NCBI GenBank assembly: GCA_905372355.1 | Contig: CAJPOT010000024.1 | Coordinates: forward strand, 1 to 20,018 | DNA length: 20,018 nt | DNA from: an uncultured Selenomonas sp. | Lineage (GTDB): Bacteria; Bacillota; Negativicutes; Selenomonadales; Selenomonadaceae | Reading direction: 5' to 3' | In this document: piece after piece, positions 6,997-14,780 of the stretch | Numbering within the stretch: position 1 is the stretch's first letter | Layout: each line of letters opens with the position of its first letter | Translations under genes and position numbers: made by a program | The notes under the pieces: generated by a model | Database searches by the model: none | What the model was told of the DNA's origin: nothing | What the model saw: only the letters and a program-made list of their open reading frames with translations

Positions 6997-7352
6997 GCAT
7001 AGCCAGCAAGGTTTATCAAGCATTGGCGAGATACAAGCCGCTTACAAGACTGCTCCATCGGAACGGCATCTATCATGGCAGAAGCCCCGATGCAGGAAGC
7101 TATCCCGTCCTCGTGTATTCCATCATCTCCGACGTTCCCGCTTTGTCTGCAGATGGGATAGAGCTGGAGCGGCGTGTCACGGTGCGCCTGCACATCCTTA
7201 CGAAAGACGGCGCGTACGAGAAAATCGAGGATGCCGCAAGGAGAGTCATGGACAGTCTCGGCTTTCGCCGTTACCAGTCCATGGAGCTTGTGGAAAAGCA
7301 TGCCTTTGTAAAAATCATGGATTTCAAAACAGGAACAGGAGTTGAGGAATAA
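6993..7352 (+). CDS. Tail completion / tail terminator protein, DUF3168-like
   Basis: A 119-residue protein that fits the tail-terminator position, immediately before the tail tube gene. The opening helix (VYQALARYKPLTRLL), the YPVLVYSIISD segment, RRVTVRLHILTKDG and the DAARRVMDSLGF helix match the small alpha/beta fold of DUF3168/gpU-like proteins. It begins with an ATGA overlap on the previous gene, with GGAGGGAAGG upstream. Its stop overlaps the next ATG by one base. The family call rests on position and pattern and is less certain than for the neighbouring connectors. Confidence 0.75.
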   Translation: MSIASKVYQALARYKPLTRLLHRNGIYHGRSPDAGSYPVLVYSIISDVPALSADGIELERRVTVRLHILTKDGAYEKIEDAARRVMDSLGFRRYQSMELVEKHAFVKIMDFKTGTGVEE

Positions 7353-7948
7353 TGCCAAGTCCAACCGTAACAGCGCCCGCCGCCAATCTCACGAGCGGGC
7401 AGTTCATCAATGTGGAAAAGCTTCATATCGCCAAGATGCTGACGGACGTACCGAACGGCGCGGCGACGTATGAACCGCCCATCAGTCTGGGCAAAATTCT
7501 GCGAAAAGTGGACATCAAGCCCAAGACGAGCCAGGCAGAACTTTTTGCCGACGGCCAGTCCGTAGATACGGCGGCGAATACCGCCTCATACGATCTGACC
7601 TTCGACACGTCGGCGCTCCCATTGGAATACATCGCCTATCTCTTCGGGCACAAGATCGACAAGGGCGTCATGACAGCAAGCAAGGACGACGTGCCGCCGT
7701 ATTTCGCCGTCATGTTCCAGTCGGACAAGAGGAACGGCAAAAAGAGGTTCACGAAGTTCTTCAAAGTCCAATTTGTCGAGCCTTCGGAATCGGGCAATAC
7801 GAAGGAAGAGAATATCAAGTACGATACGCCGACCATCTCGGCAAAGGCGATCTACCGCCTGTCGGACGGGCAGTCGTATGCGAAAGCCGACGAGGAAGCG
7901 ACAGGCTTCATTGCCGAAACCGGAACGAAGTGGTATGAAAGCGTATAA
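7352..7948 (+). CDS. Major tail (tube) protein, phi13 family
   Basis: A 198-residue tube subunit. NVEKLHIAKMLTDVPNGAATY followed by a SLGKILRKVDIKPKTSQAEL strand pair and FADGQSVDTA is the recognisable phi13-type opening. The body has alternating strands (ASYDLTFDTSALPLEYIAYL, PYFAVMFQSDK, KRFTKFFKVQFVEPSES) and a late TISAKAIYRLSDGQ. Hexamers of it stack around the tape measure protein. GAGG lies before an ATG that overlaps the upstream TAA by one base. It has no C-terminal Ig-like domain, unlike some longer tube proteins. Confidence 0.92.
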   Translation: MPSPTVTAPAANLTSGQFINVEKLHIAKMLTDVPNGAATYEPPISLGKILRKVDIKPKTSQAELFADGQSVDTAANTASYDLTFDTSALPLEYIAYLFGHKIDKGVMTASKDDVPPYFAVMFQSDKRNGKKRFTKFFKVQFVEPSESGNTKEENIKYDTPTISAKAIYRLSDGQSYAKADEEATGFIAETGTKWYESV

Positions 7949-7969
7949 GGAAAGGCGGGGAAAACTCTG

Positions 7970-8281
7970 ATGGAAACACCAACCATCACGCTCTACGGCA
8001 AAACGTATGCGCCGAATCCTCCCAAGATGAAGGTGTGGCGCAGATTCCTCGCCTTCTTCGATGAGGACAAGAAGAACCTCAGCGTCGAAGAGTTCCTCGA
8101 TGCGGAAATAGACCTCATTTTGCTCGCCTTTGAGCGCGAGGAAGTCACGAGAGAAGCCATTGACGACAACATCGAGGTCGCGGACATCGTGCCATTGACG
8201 CGAGAGCTTTTCCGCTGGATTCAGTCCCTGACCTTCCAGAAACTCGTGAAACTCCCAAACGACGAGGCGGGGAAGGCATAA
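7970..8281 (+). CDS. Tail assembly chaperone, short product (gpG-like)
   Basis: A 103-residue, acidic, helical protein in the conserved slot between the tube and tape measure genes. It opens with a short strand (PTITLYGKTYAPNPPK) and then helices (VWRRFLAFFDEDKK, SVEEFLDAEIDLILLAFERE). It keeps the tape measure protein soluble during tail assembly and is absent from the virion in known systems. Near its 3' end it carries the slippery heptamer CCCAAAC (8254-8260) that allows about a tenth or less of ribosomes, by analogy, to make the longer fused product. The ATG follows a G-rich ribosome site (AAGGCGGGG). Confidence 0.88.
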   Translation: METPTITLYGKTYAPNPPKMKVWRRFLAFFDEDKKNLSVEEFLDAEIDLILLAFEREEVTREAIDDNIEVADIVPLTRELFRWIQSLTFQKLVKLPNDEAGKA

Positions 8282-8451
8282 CGCTTTCCCCGTATCAGAA
8301 CATCCTGCGCTACTACGAGCGCCTGCAGTCCTCCTATGGCTGGACGATGCAGGAGGTCGACGCTCATGAAATCGCCTTCCTCTTAGATCAGCTTTTGGCA
8401 ATAACGCAGACCGAGGACAGGCAGGAAATTTTCATTGACGATGTGATGTAA
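7970..8451 (+). CDS. Tail assembly chaperone fusion (gpGT-like) made by -1 frameshift
   Basis: The predicted product has 160 residues: 97 from the zero frame through CTC CCA AAC, then 63 in the -1 frame from 8260 to the TAA at 8449-8451. The second frame has no stop between the slip site and 8449 and no convincing start of its own. Its sequence (ILRYYERLQSSYGWTMQEVD, HEIAFLLDQLLA) is the typical T-domain pattern, which recruits the tape measure protein. The TAA abuts the tape measure ATG, as in many siphophages. The fusion is inferred from the signal and the conserved arrangement; expression is not shown. Confidence 0.85.
8254..8291 (+). promoter_or_regulatory. Programmed -1 ribosomal frameshift site with stimulatory stem-loop
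   Basis: The heptamer C CCA AAC (8254-8260) is an exact X XXY YYZ slip site in the correct phase. After an 8-base spacer, 8269-8277 (GGGGAAGGC) pairs with 8283-8291 (GCTTTCCCC) in a 9-bp stem with one G-U pair and a 5-base loop. The zero-frame TAA (8279-8281) lies inside the hairpin loop region. Confidence 0.88.
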
Positions 8452-11085
8452 ATGGCAAGAGGACAGAAAATCGACGAGCTGTATATCAGCTTAGGACTCG
8501 ACATCGCACGCCTGCAGCTCGATTTTGACACGGCGGGGCGCACGGTTTCCGAGACGGTGGCGCGGCTCAACAGCAGGAGCAGTCAGCTGAAACTCAAGAT
8601 GGATGTCGACCTCGCCAAACTCGACGGCGCGGGGTCGGAACTTGACAAGATCAAGGTCAAGTACGAAGCCATCAACCGGCAGCTGGATATCCAGAGGAAG
8701 AAAGAAGAAATCCTCGCTAATGTGCTCAAGGATGTGCAGAAAGCGGACAAGGACGGCGCACGCACGCGCTATGCCGAGACGAATCTCCTCAAACAACAGC
8801 GGCAGGTCGCTCAACTTGAAGCCGAATTGCGTAAGCTCAATGCCGAGATGAAGACGACGGGCAGCCGTGCAAAGGCGATGGGGCAGAAACTCTCAGCGGG
8901 TTTTTCAGCCGCCAAGGGAGGAGTTCACAGCTTGTCGGAGGGCATGTCCATTTTGAATGCCAAGACAGCGGCTCTCATGGCGGTATTCACGTCGGGCGCG
9001 GGATTGTTCAACATCACGCATGATGCGATGCAGGCGGGCGAGAGCATCTACCGTCTGACGAAGCGTCTCCATACGACGACGGCAGAAGCCGCACAGATGA
9101 GCCGTGTGTTCAGTTTGGCAGGAATAAACATCGACTCGCTCGTGCCGCTCTTTGCAAGGCTCGACAGGCAGATCGAAGCGGCAGGTGCGAAGGGAAATGT
9201 CACAACCGAAGCCCTGTCGCGTTTCGGCATAGCCTTGACAGACGAAAAAGGCAATCTCTTGGGGCTGAACGAGCAGCTGGAACGTCTTGCCAAAGGCTAC
9301 CGAAGTGCGGCAGAAGCTGGGGAAGAGGAAGCCTTTACCGCCGAAGTTCTCGGTGCAAGGGGCGCGGCGCTTATCCCTGTCTTGGAGCAGTACGACGACC
9401 TTATGGAAGTTGCCTCGCACGTCAAGACGACGGGATTGCTCAATCCAGAAGAAGCGCATCAAGCGTATCTCAAGTGGCGTGAGATGGAGATGGAAGCGGG
9501 GCAGCTCAAGCTCGCCCTCGGTTCTGCGCTCCTTCCTGTTGCAGAAGACTTGATGCCCAACGTCATAGACCGCTTTCAAGACCTCATCGGCTGTATCCAG
9601 GACAACAAGGAATCCATCGAGGAGCTTGCCGATGTGGTCGACGCTTTTGCCCGCGCCTCCGTCGATGTCTTGGACGGTGTGGCGGATGCCATGGAGAGCA
9701 TTGGCATCAATGCGAAATCCGTCAAGGAAACGCTTCATGATATTGGCACGTTTGCCAAGCGCGGCGGCATCAAGACCACGCTAGATGCGATGCTCGTCGG
9801 CGCGGGCACGGGTGCTGTGGCGGGAACGCTGGTAGAGCCGGGTGGAGGCACGCTTGTCGGTGGCATCGGCGGTGCGATCGTTGGAGGCATTGGAGCTTAT
9901 GAAGCCGCCACAAGCAGTCAGAAGCTCAAGGACTGGCAGGCGGCAGACGATGCTTTGCGGGCTGAGAAGAAAGCCGCCAAGGAAGCGGAAAAGGCGCTCC
10001 GAGACGAGAGCCGTGCCCAGAAAGAAGGGGCGAAAGCGGCACGCGAGAATGCCGCTGCTGTCCGCGCCGCCGCCAAGGCGAACGAGGACTTGAAAGAAAG
10101 CTTGTTCACGCTGTCGCACAGCGACCTTGAAAATGCGCTGCATGAGGCTTCGCGGCAAGCGGAGAAGTTTCGCCAATCGGGTGCGGACGTGCAGATGGTG
10201 GAAGAATATCGGCTGCAGAAACAGGCGAAGATTTACGAGGACTTCCGGCGAAATGTCGTAGAGAAAACGGAATCTATCCACCGCACCGAATTGGAGAATC
10301 GGCTCGCGCAGATCGATGAGGAGGAACGCGCTTATCGCCGTCAAGGCTTGGACAAGGTCAGCGCCGCCAACTGGGCAGAGGCAAGCAAGGCGCGGATTAT
10401 GGAGCAGTGGGAGTCAGAGGTAGCCTCCAAGATTGACGCCATCTGGAAGACCTCGCTGGAAAATCGTCTGGCAGACATCGAGCGCGAGAAAAAGGCTTGG
10501 ATGCAGAAGGGCTTGGACGAGGTGAAGGCGGCAAAGTGGGCAGAGAAGGAGAAACTCGATGCCCGTAGGAATGCCGCCTTGGAAGCTCTTAAGAGCCAGA
10601 AGAAGGAACTGGAAGCATATCGCAAGGGCGGCACGAGCGGACTGCTAGATTACCTGCGTGAATCGAATGGGCTGACAAAGGACGATTTGAATTTCCGTCC
10701 CGAAGAGCTTGCTCGGTTTCAACGAGCGAGGCAAACAGCCTTGGAGGACATTTTGCCGAACTTCGCACCAAGGCGAGAAAGAGAGCCAGGAGAGATCAAG
10801 ATCGCGCTCGGGAATGAAGTGATGGAACGCCTTGCAGGAACGCTTGAAAACGGCATGACGCAGAAGGTTATGGACAGGCTCAATATTGCTCCGACGGTGA
10901 ATTTTCCAGAGCAGGGGAATCATGCCGCCTCGACGGCAAACATCGAAGTGCAGGTAAATATTGAAAATGCCGTGACACAGGACAACGAGGGTATGCGGCT
11001 CTTGGCTGACCATGTGGCAGACCGCATCCGTCCCGCTGTCGAGCGCGCATTGGGAGGGGATTCCAATTCATATTCAAATTGGTGA
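8452..11085 (+). CDS. Tail tape measure protein
   Basis: An 877-residue protein, the longest in the window. It sets tail length and is later ejected with the DNA; by the usual 0.15 nm per residue the tail would be near 130 nm. Residues 1-150 are charged coiled-coil (LDKIKVKYEAINRQLDIQRK). A hydrophobic stretch lies at about 170-186 (AALMAVFTSGAGLF). A Gly-rich membrane-like segment lies at about 446-486 (VGAGTGAVAGTLV, GGIGGAIVGGIGAY). An Ala/Lys/Glu-rich coiled-coil follows. It then has a 55-residue duplication beginning LENRLAQI at 614 and LENRLADI at 669. No lytic domain is seen. The ATG directly abuts the chaperone stop with no Shine-Dalgarno, so it relies on coupled translation from the frameshift product or the T frame. 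Its 3' end overlaps the next gene. Confidence 0.95.
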   Translation: MARGQKIDELYISLGLDIARLQLDFDTAGRTVSETVARLNSRSSQLKLKMDVDLAKLDGAGSELDKIKVKYEAINRQLDIQRKKEEILANVLKDVQKADKDGARTRYAETNLLKQQRQVAQLEAELRKLNAEMKTTGSRAKAMGQKLSAGFSAAKGGVHSLSEGMSILNAKTAALMAVFTSGAGLFNITHDAMQAGESIYRLTKRLHTTTAEAAQMSRVFSLAGINIDSLVPLFARLDRQIEAAGAKGNVTTEALSRFGIALTDEKGNLLGLNEQLERLAKGYRSAAEAGEEEAFTAEVLGARGAALIPVLEQYDDLMEVASHVKTTGLLNPEEAHQAYLKWREMEMEAGQLKLALGSALLPVAEDLMPNVIDRFQDLIGCIQDNKESIEELADVVDAFARASVDVLDGVADAMESIGINAKSVKETLHDIGTFAKRGGIKTTLDAMLVGAGTGAVAGTLVEPGGGTLVGGIGGAIVGGIGAYEAATSSQKLKDWQAADDALRAEKKAAKEAEKALRDESRAQKEGAKAARENAAAVRAAAKANEDLKESLFTLSHSDLENALHEASRQAEKFRQSGADVQMVEEYRLQKQAKIYEDFRRNVVEKTESIHRTELENRLAQIDEEERAYRRQGLDKVSAANWAEASKARIMEQWESEVASKIDAIWKTSLENRLADIEREKKAWMQKGLDEVKAAKWAEKEKLDARRNAALEALKSQKKELEAYRKGGTSGLLDYLRESNGLTKDDLNFRPEELARFQRARQTALEDILPNFAPRREREPGEIKIALGNEVMERLAGTLENGMTQKVMDRLNIAPTVNFPEQGNHAASTANIEVQVNIENAVTQDNEGMRLLADHVADRIRPAVERALGGDSNSYSNW
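10291..10620 (+). repeat. Two-copy 55-residue (165-bp) internal repeat in the tape measure gene
   Basis: The copies begin at 10291 and 10456. Shared protein pattern: LENRLAxI, then GLDxVxAAxWAExxK. The repeat is diverged at the DNA level. Such duplications change tape length in steps. Confidence 0.7.
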
Positions 11086-11398
11086 TGTGCGGACGCTCGA
11101 AGCGGAGAACTGGCAAGTCTTGCCCGACGACCGTCAGCGCATGGTGGAAATCGTCGGCGGCACCGTCGTGCAAGATTTTGGTCACGTCGCCCAAGGCGAC
11201 CGCATCTCCTGCACGGCTACGGTGCTTTCTGCCGACTGGGAGAAAATCAAGAGATACTGGGACGAGCGCGAGAAAGTGGACGTTACGGACGAAGCGGGGA
11301 ATGTCTGGCACAACATGCGCGTGACGGTGAAAGCCTACACCTATGTGCCGCACTTTTCTAAGGCGTATAAACTCACACTGGAATTTTGGAGGGTATGA
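11012..11398 (+). CDS. Small tail protein after the tape measure, unknown family; start uncertain
   Basis: Up to 128 residues. The first 16 (from ATG 11012) overlap the tape measure gene and look unlike protein from this frame. The conserved-looking part starts at PIHIQIGDVRTLEAENW and runs through VLPDDRQRMVEIVGGTVVQD and DRISCTATVLSADWEKIKRYW to VKAYTYVPHFSKAYKLTLEFW. It is strand-rich and ends in an aromatic strand. A GGGAGGGG motif (11052-11059) sits directly before an ATT codon at 11060, where a Met would be expected. The true start may therefore be that ATT, the ATG at 11012, or a downstream GTG. It occupies the slot where a small tail-tip or Dit-like protein would lie, but I see no diagnostic motif. 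Confidence 0.75.
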   Translation: MWQTASVPLSSAHWEGIPIHIQIGDVRTLEAENWQVLPDDRQRMVEIVGGTVVQDFGHVAQGDRISCTATVLSADWEKIKRYWDEREKVDVTDEAGNVWHNMRVTVKAYTYVPHFSKAYKLTLEFWRV

Positions 11399-11400
11399 CC

Positions 11401-11814
11401 ATGGCGAACAAGCTGCACATCTATATGAACAATCCTACGAGCCGCATGAAGGACGGCACGGAAGCCAGCACGGATACGGAAACCTCGCCCATTGCAGTCC
11501 TGCTGGATGCGGCGAAAGAAGAGGAGAAAGCCGTAAAATGCGCTGTGCGCTGCGACTCCGGCTACAAGGTCGAAGGCGCGGTCACAATCAAGTTCGTAGG
11601 CGCAAATGCCGCGAAATGGAAAGCCGCTCAAGACAACAACTACACGGCAGATACGGTCTTGGCTTCTGCTGACTGGAAAGACACAATCGCCCTGCAAAGC
11701 GTCGGCGAGGGCAACGTCATCTTCTGGGTCAAGGCGATGAGCACGTCCGATGAAAGCCCGAAGAATGACACCACGGTCGACGTGCAGGCGGAAGGGCTGA
11801 TCGTAGAAGTCTGA
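11401..11814 (+). CDS. Small beta-rich tail-associated protein, unknown family
   Basis: A 137-residue protein. After MANKLHIYMNNP comes a pattern of alternating strands (SPIAVLLDAA, AVKCAVRCDSGY, GAVTIKFVGA, GNVIFWVKAMST, TTVDVQAEGLIVEV) that resembles an Ig-like or fibronectin-like sandwich. No enzyme motif is seen. The ATG at 11401 is chosen over ATG 11395 because GGAGGG (11388-11393) is spaced 7 bases from it; the other would leave only one base. It sits between two tail genes on the same strand, so a tail-surface or tip role is probable but unproven. Confidence 0.78.
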   Translation: MANKLHIYMNNPTSRMKDGTEASTDTETSPIAVLLDAAKEEEKAVKCAVRCDSGYKVEGAVTIKFVGANAAKWKAAQDNNYTADTVLASADWKDTIALQSVGEGNVIFWVKAMSTSDESPKNDTTVDVQAEGLIVEV

Positions 11815-11826
11815 GGAGGCGATGGC

Positions 11827-12720
11827 ATGGCGTTTAAGTACATCAATCCGGGATATGCCGACTTGATTGACTTGGGAAGCGACAAAACGGTGCGGGATGC
11901 AAAGTACAGCAAGACAGGCGTATCCTTCTGGATGCCGAAGATACGCGGTATTGCCATTCCCTATACGCTGACCGAGCTGTACGGCAAGTTCGACGTGTAT
12001 CTCAAAAGCGGGAAGAGTCTGGATTCGACGGCGTGGCTTCAATTCGGCGAGAAGACCAGGGTCGAAATTAGGGGTTACCGCGACTACTGGAAAGTCTATG
12101 GGGTGAACAGTAACACCTCTTATTTTAATACCAAAAAAATGAAGCACGATGACGTCAATACCATATGGTTTCATATGAAGCAGGAACCCAGTTACAATGC
12201 GATGCTCCATGTCATAGTCAACGGACACGAGATTGGAAAAAAGACGGATCTTTACATGGATTTCCAAGAGGCGAAGGAAATCAGCATTTATGCGGATACG
12301 GATGATGCTTTGCTTTCCAATGTCATCTTGTCTGACGAAGACATCAACATGAAAGAGCAGGCTGTCCTATTGTCCGTTCAGTCGACGGTCACGGATATGA
12401 CCGATGGCGGTGATGGAAGCTATCGGGCGACGGCTGCGGGACAGCAGATTTTGCAGACGATGGATACGGCGGCGCTTGCCGCAACGTATGGTGCAGATTC
12501 CCAAGTGACCGGCGTCACGCTGTTCGGTGCTCCCGCCTATCGCACGGGAACTGGCATCTGCACGCTCACAGCCTTGGAAGATGTGAGCGGGGCAGTGACA
12601 GAACACGGCAGACATGAATTGACGGACAAGACGACGGCGCTCGTCTGGGATGGGCACGGCGCATCCTTGAGCATGGCGGAGATGGAAGCGAGAAAGTTCG
12701 GCTGGAAAGCGGGGGAATAG
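11827..12720 (+). CDS. Putative tail-tip or receptor-binding protein with a variable middle domain
   Basis: A 297-residue protein. The N-terminus (MAFKYINPGYADLIDLGSDK) looks like a conserved attachment region. The middle (about residues 75-175) has aromatic strands (YRDYWKVYGVNS, NTIWFHMKQEPS, MLHVIVNGHEIG, DFQEAKEISIYAD) that resemble a concanavalin/LamG-like lectin sandwich. The C-terminal 100 residues are Thr/Ala/Gly-rich. The DNA for the middle (about 12060-12350) is visibly AT-richer than both ends, consistent with module exchange of a host-recognition domain. GAGGAGG stands 7 bases before the ATG. The lectin idea is pattern-level inference; I do not recognise the family with certainty. 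Confidence 0.75.
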   Translation: MAFKYINPGYADLIDLGSDKTVRDAKYSKTGVSFWMPKIRGIAIPYTLTELYGKFDVYLKSGKSLDSTAWLQFGEKTRVEIRGYRDYWKVYGVNSNTSYFNTKKMKHDDVNTIWFHMKQEPSYNAMLHVIVNGHEIGKKTDLYMDFQEAKEISIYADTDDALLSNVILSDEDINMKEQAVLLSVQSTVTDMTDGGDGSYRATAAGQQILQTMDTAALAATYGADSQVTGVTLFGAPAYRTGTGICTLTALEDVSGAVTEHGRHELTDKTTALVWDGHGASLSMAEMEARKFGWKAGE

Positions 12721-12723
12721 CGC

Positions 12724-14778
12724 ATGGACATCTTGCTGAAAACGCAGGTTTGTATCGCGTGGATTCCCATCGGCGAGGAAGTCCTGCAGCCGAAGATGTG
12801 CATCGCATGGATTCCCCGAGGGGAAGAAGTCCTGCAGCCGAAAATATGCGCGTCGATTCTTCCTGCGCCCAAGCACAGAGAAGCAGTGAGTGTAGATACC
12901 AAGCGCCAAGTTGCCGAAACAGCTGAAGCAAGAGCAGACAGTCAAAGGCAGGTTTGCAGCACCAACTGCATTATGGCAGATACGAAGCGCACGGTCACTT
13001 CCTCCGCCATCGACTGGACGAGCGCCAAACTTTTGCGGCGTGTTGCACAAAGAAATACGGCTTCTGCCGCCACGCGAAGATGCGTCGGCGGCATTTATGT
13101 CTGCATCCGCTGTGATACTTACCGCACGTTGTCCCCGAACTACAATATCCTTCGTGGAGCAACGGAGCGAGAAGTTGTCAAGAGCGAGACGGTTCGTTGC
13201 GACACCAAGCGCACGCCGGGCATGGGGAATCGCGCGGCGGCGAAAACGCAGCGCAGACTTGGCAGGGGCAATGTCGCCAAAGCGGCACTGCGCCGTACCG
13301 TCGTGACACGGGTGCGCGTCCGCTTCGATACCTTGATTCGCGTGCCGCATGTGCTCGAATACGTCAAAACATCCCGAGGAAGAAGAAGCAAGCGTACCGT
13401 ATCGCAGATCGCCGACAACTTCCGTGCCCATGGCATCCGCTCCTTTGCTGTCACACTCGGCGAGATGACGCTTTCCGACAGCTTTCAGATGGAGACAGTA
13501 CAGCCGCTCGCCATTGGCGATGCCGTGCGCGGTCAGCTACTCGACTATCGCTTCTCCTTCCTCGTGGAAGAAACCCTCCAACGGGACTTGCTTCAAACGG
13601 TGAAAGGTGCGTACAGCAAGGACGCGACGCTCTACTCTGCCATTCGCATCTTCGTGAAGGAAGCACAGGCTTCCCATTACGCGCAGTCCATCGCCGCCGC
13701 GCTCGGCTTGCAGCTCCATTGGGCGTGCGATGATTTCACGCCGTCGCAGAACTTCGAGGACAGCGGCATGACATATCAAGACTTCGTCTCCGCGCTTTTT
13801 GGCTGGACGGCGAAACTGCCGCAGAGACAGGTCAATGTGTTCATCCGCGAAGATACGCTGCATATCGTCCAGCGCGGCAAAGAGGAATCCGTCCTCGACA
13901 TCACAGACTGGCCGCACAGTCGCCCAACGGTGGAGCGCCGCCTTGTGCGCTCCCTATGGCACAGCGGTCACGCTTCCGAGATGGCGGGGAACGCCTACAA
14001 CGAAGAAGATACCGAGCCGATTCCCTTTACGGGAACAATCTCTTGGGAAGAGATGAGCCGCACCTACCACAACGGCTTTTTGACAAGCGAAACGAACGAG
14101 AAAGGCATGACGCGCTACACCTACCATGGCGAATATCTGACGAGCAAGCAGACGCACAATAAGGACGGCTCCACAAGCCGCACGGAATACACCTATGCCG
14201 AAACCGAGCGCGATGTGTATCTCGTCAAGGAATGGGAGCGCACGACAGAACCCATCAACGATGGGAAGAAGCATACGGAATATGACTGGACGGACTGGAA
14301 CAACGAGCGCGGCACGGAGCGCATCACCTACCATGCGCCCCTAGGCTACGGCTGGTATGCGACGACCGTCTATGTCGACGGCAATCTCGAAGGAAGCACG
14401 CTCTCACAGGGAAAACCGGGCGGCAAGGCAAGCCGCTTCACGGTCGAGCAGTCCAATCTCAGTCTTGGCTCCAGCTATTCGCGTGAAGACGATGATGCAC
14501 CCTTCACCTCGCTGATTGACATGGAATTTCCCGTGAAAGGCGAAGCGTACCTCAAAGAACTGACGCAGGCGATTCTCTGGCTCAACCGTAAGACGCAGGA
14601 AACCGTCACGCTGGAAGTTTTTGCGAATATTCAAGACGGTGTGCCGGATGTCGGGCATATCGCTGATTTCACCGAGCGCATAAGATTCGAGGGGCAGGAA
14701 TATTTCCTGCAGTCGAATGCCGTCGAACTTACACCGCGCTCCCTCAAGCAAACCATAAAGATGACGAGGTGGTACTGA
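12724..14778 (+). CDS. Large tail hub-like protein with basic repeat-rich N-terminus
   Basis: A 684-residue protein in the tail hub/tip position. Residues 10-42 are two tandem 16-residue units (CIAWIPxGEEVLQPK). Residues 58-226 contain about a dozen degenerate [DAK]T-x-R-x-[VL] units at a 14-15-residue spacing, giving a strongly basic region. Residues 235-420 look globular and hub-like (SFAVTLGEMTLSDSFQMETV, FTPSQNFEDSGMTYQDFVSA, RQVNVFIREDTLHIVQRGK). Residues 430-560 carry Thr/Tyr-rich YD-like strands (MTRYTYHGEYLTSKQTHN, SRTEYTYAETERD). The C-terminus (FANIQDGVPDVGHIADFTER, LTPRSLKQTIKMTRWY) resembles a late tail-protein domain. No peptidase or glycosidase motif is visible. A hub that holds fibres is the most probable role. 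The N-terminal repeats are the unusual part. Confidence 0.82.
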   Translation: MDILLKTQVCIAWIPIGEEVLQPKMCIAWIPRGEEVLQPKICASILPAPKHREAVSVDTKRQVAETAEARADSQRQVCSTNCIMADTKRTVTSSAIDWTSAKLLRRVAQRNTASAATRRCVGGIYVCIRCDTYRTLSPNYNILRGATEREVVKSETVRCDTKRTPGMGNRAAAKTQRRLGRGNVAKAALRRTVVTRVRVRFDTLIRVPHVLEYVKTSRGRRSKRTVSQIADNFRAHGIRSFAVTLGEMTLSDSFQMETVQPLAIGDAVRGQLLDYRFSFLVEETLQRDLLQTVKGAYSKDATLYSAIRIFVKEAQASHYAQSIAAALGLQLHWACDDFTPSQNFEDSGMTYQDFVSALFGWTAKLPQRQVNVFIREDTLHIVQRGKEESVLDITDWPHSRPTVERRLVRSLWHSGHASEMAGNAYNEEDTEPIPFTGTISWEEMSRTYHNGFLTSETNEKGMTRYTYHGEYLTSKQTHNKDGSTSRTEYTYAETERDVYLVKEWERTTEPINDGKKHTEYDWTDWNNERGTERITYHAPLGYGWYATTVYVDGNLEGSTLSQGKPGGKASRFTVEQSNLSLGSSYSREDDDAPFTSLIDMEFPVKGEAYLKELTQAILWLNRKTQETVTLEVFANIQDGVPDVGHIADFTERIRFEGQEYFLQSNAVELTPRSLKQTIKMTRWY
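12751..12849 (+). repeat. 48-bp tandem repeat at the 5' end of the hub gene
   Basis: Two full copies (12751-12798, 12799-12846) and the first codons of a third (from 12847). They match at about 39 of 48 bases by hand count and encode CIAWIPxGEEVLQPKx in frame. The period is a multiple of three, so copy changes would keep the frame. Confidence 0.85.
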
Positions 14779-14780
14779 CT

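Noticed and set aside
12367..13431. Long minus-strand frame of 354 codons opposite the tail genes
   Set aside because: It is a shadow of two well-supported plus-strand genes, is rich in Arg, Cys and Ser without domain character, and has no ribosome site.
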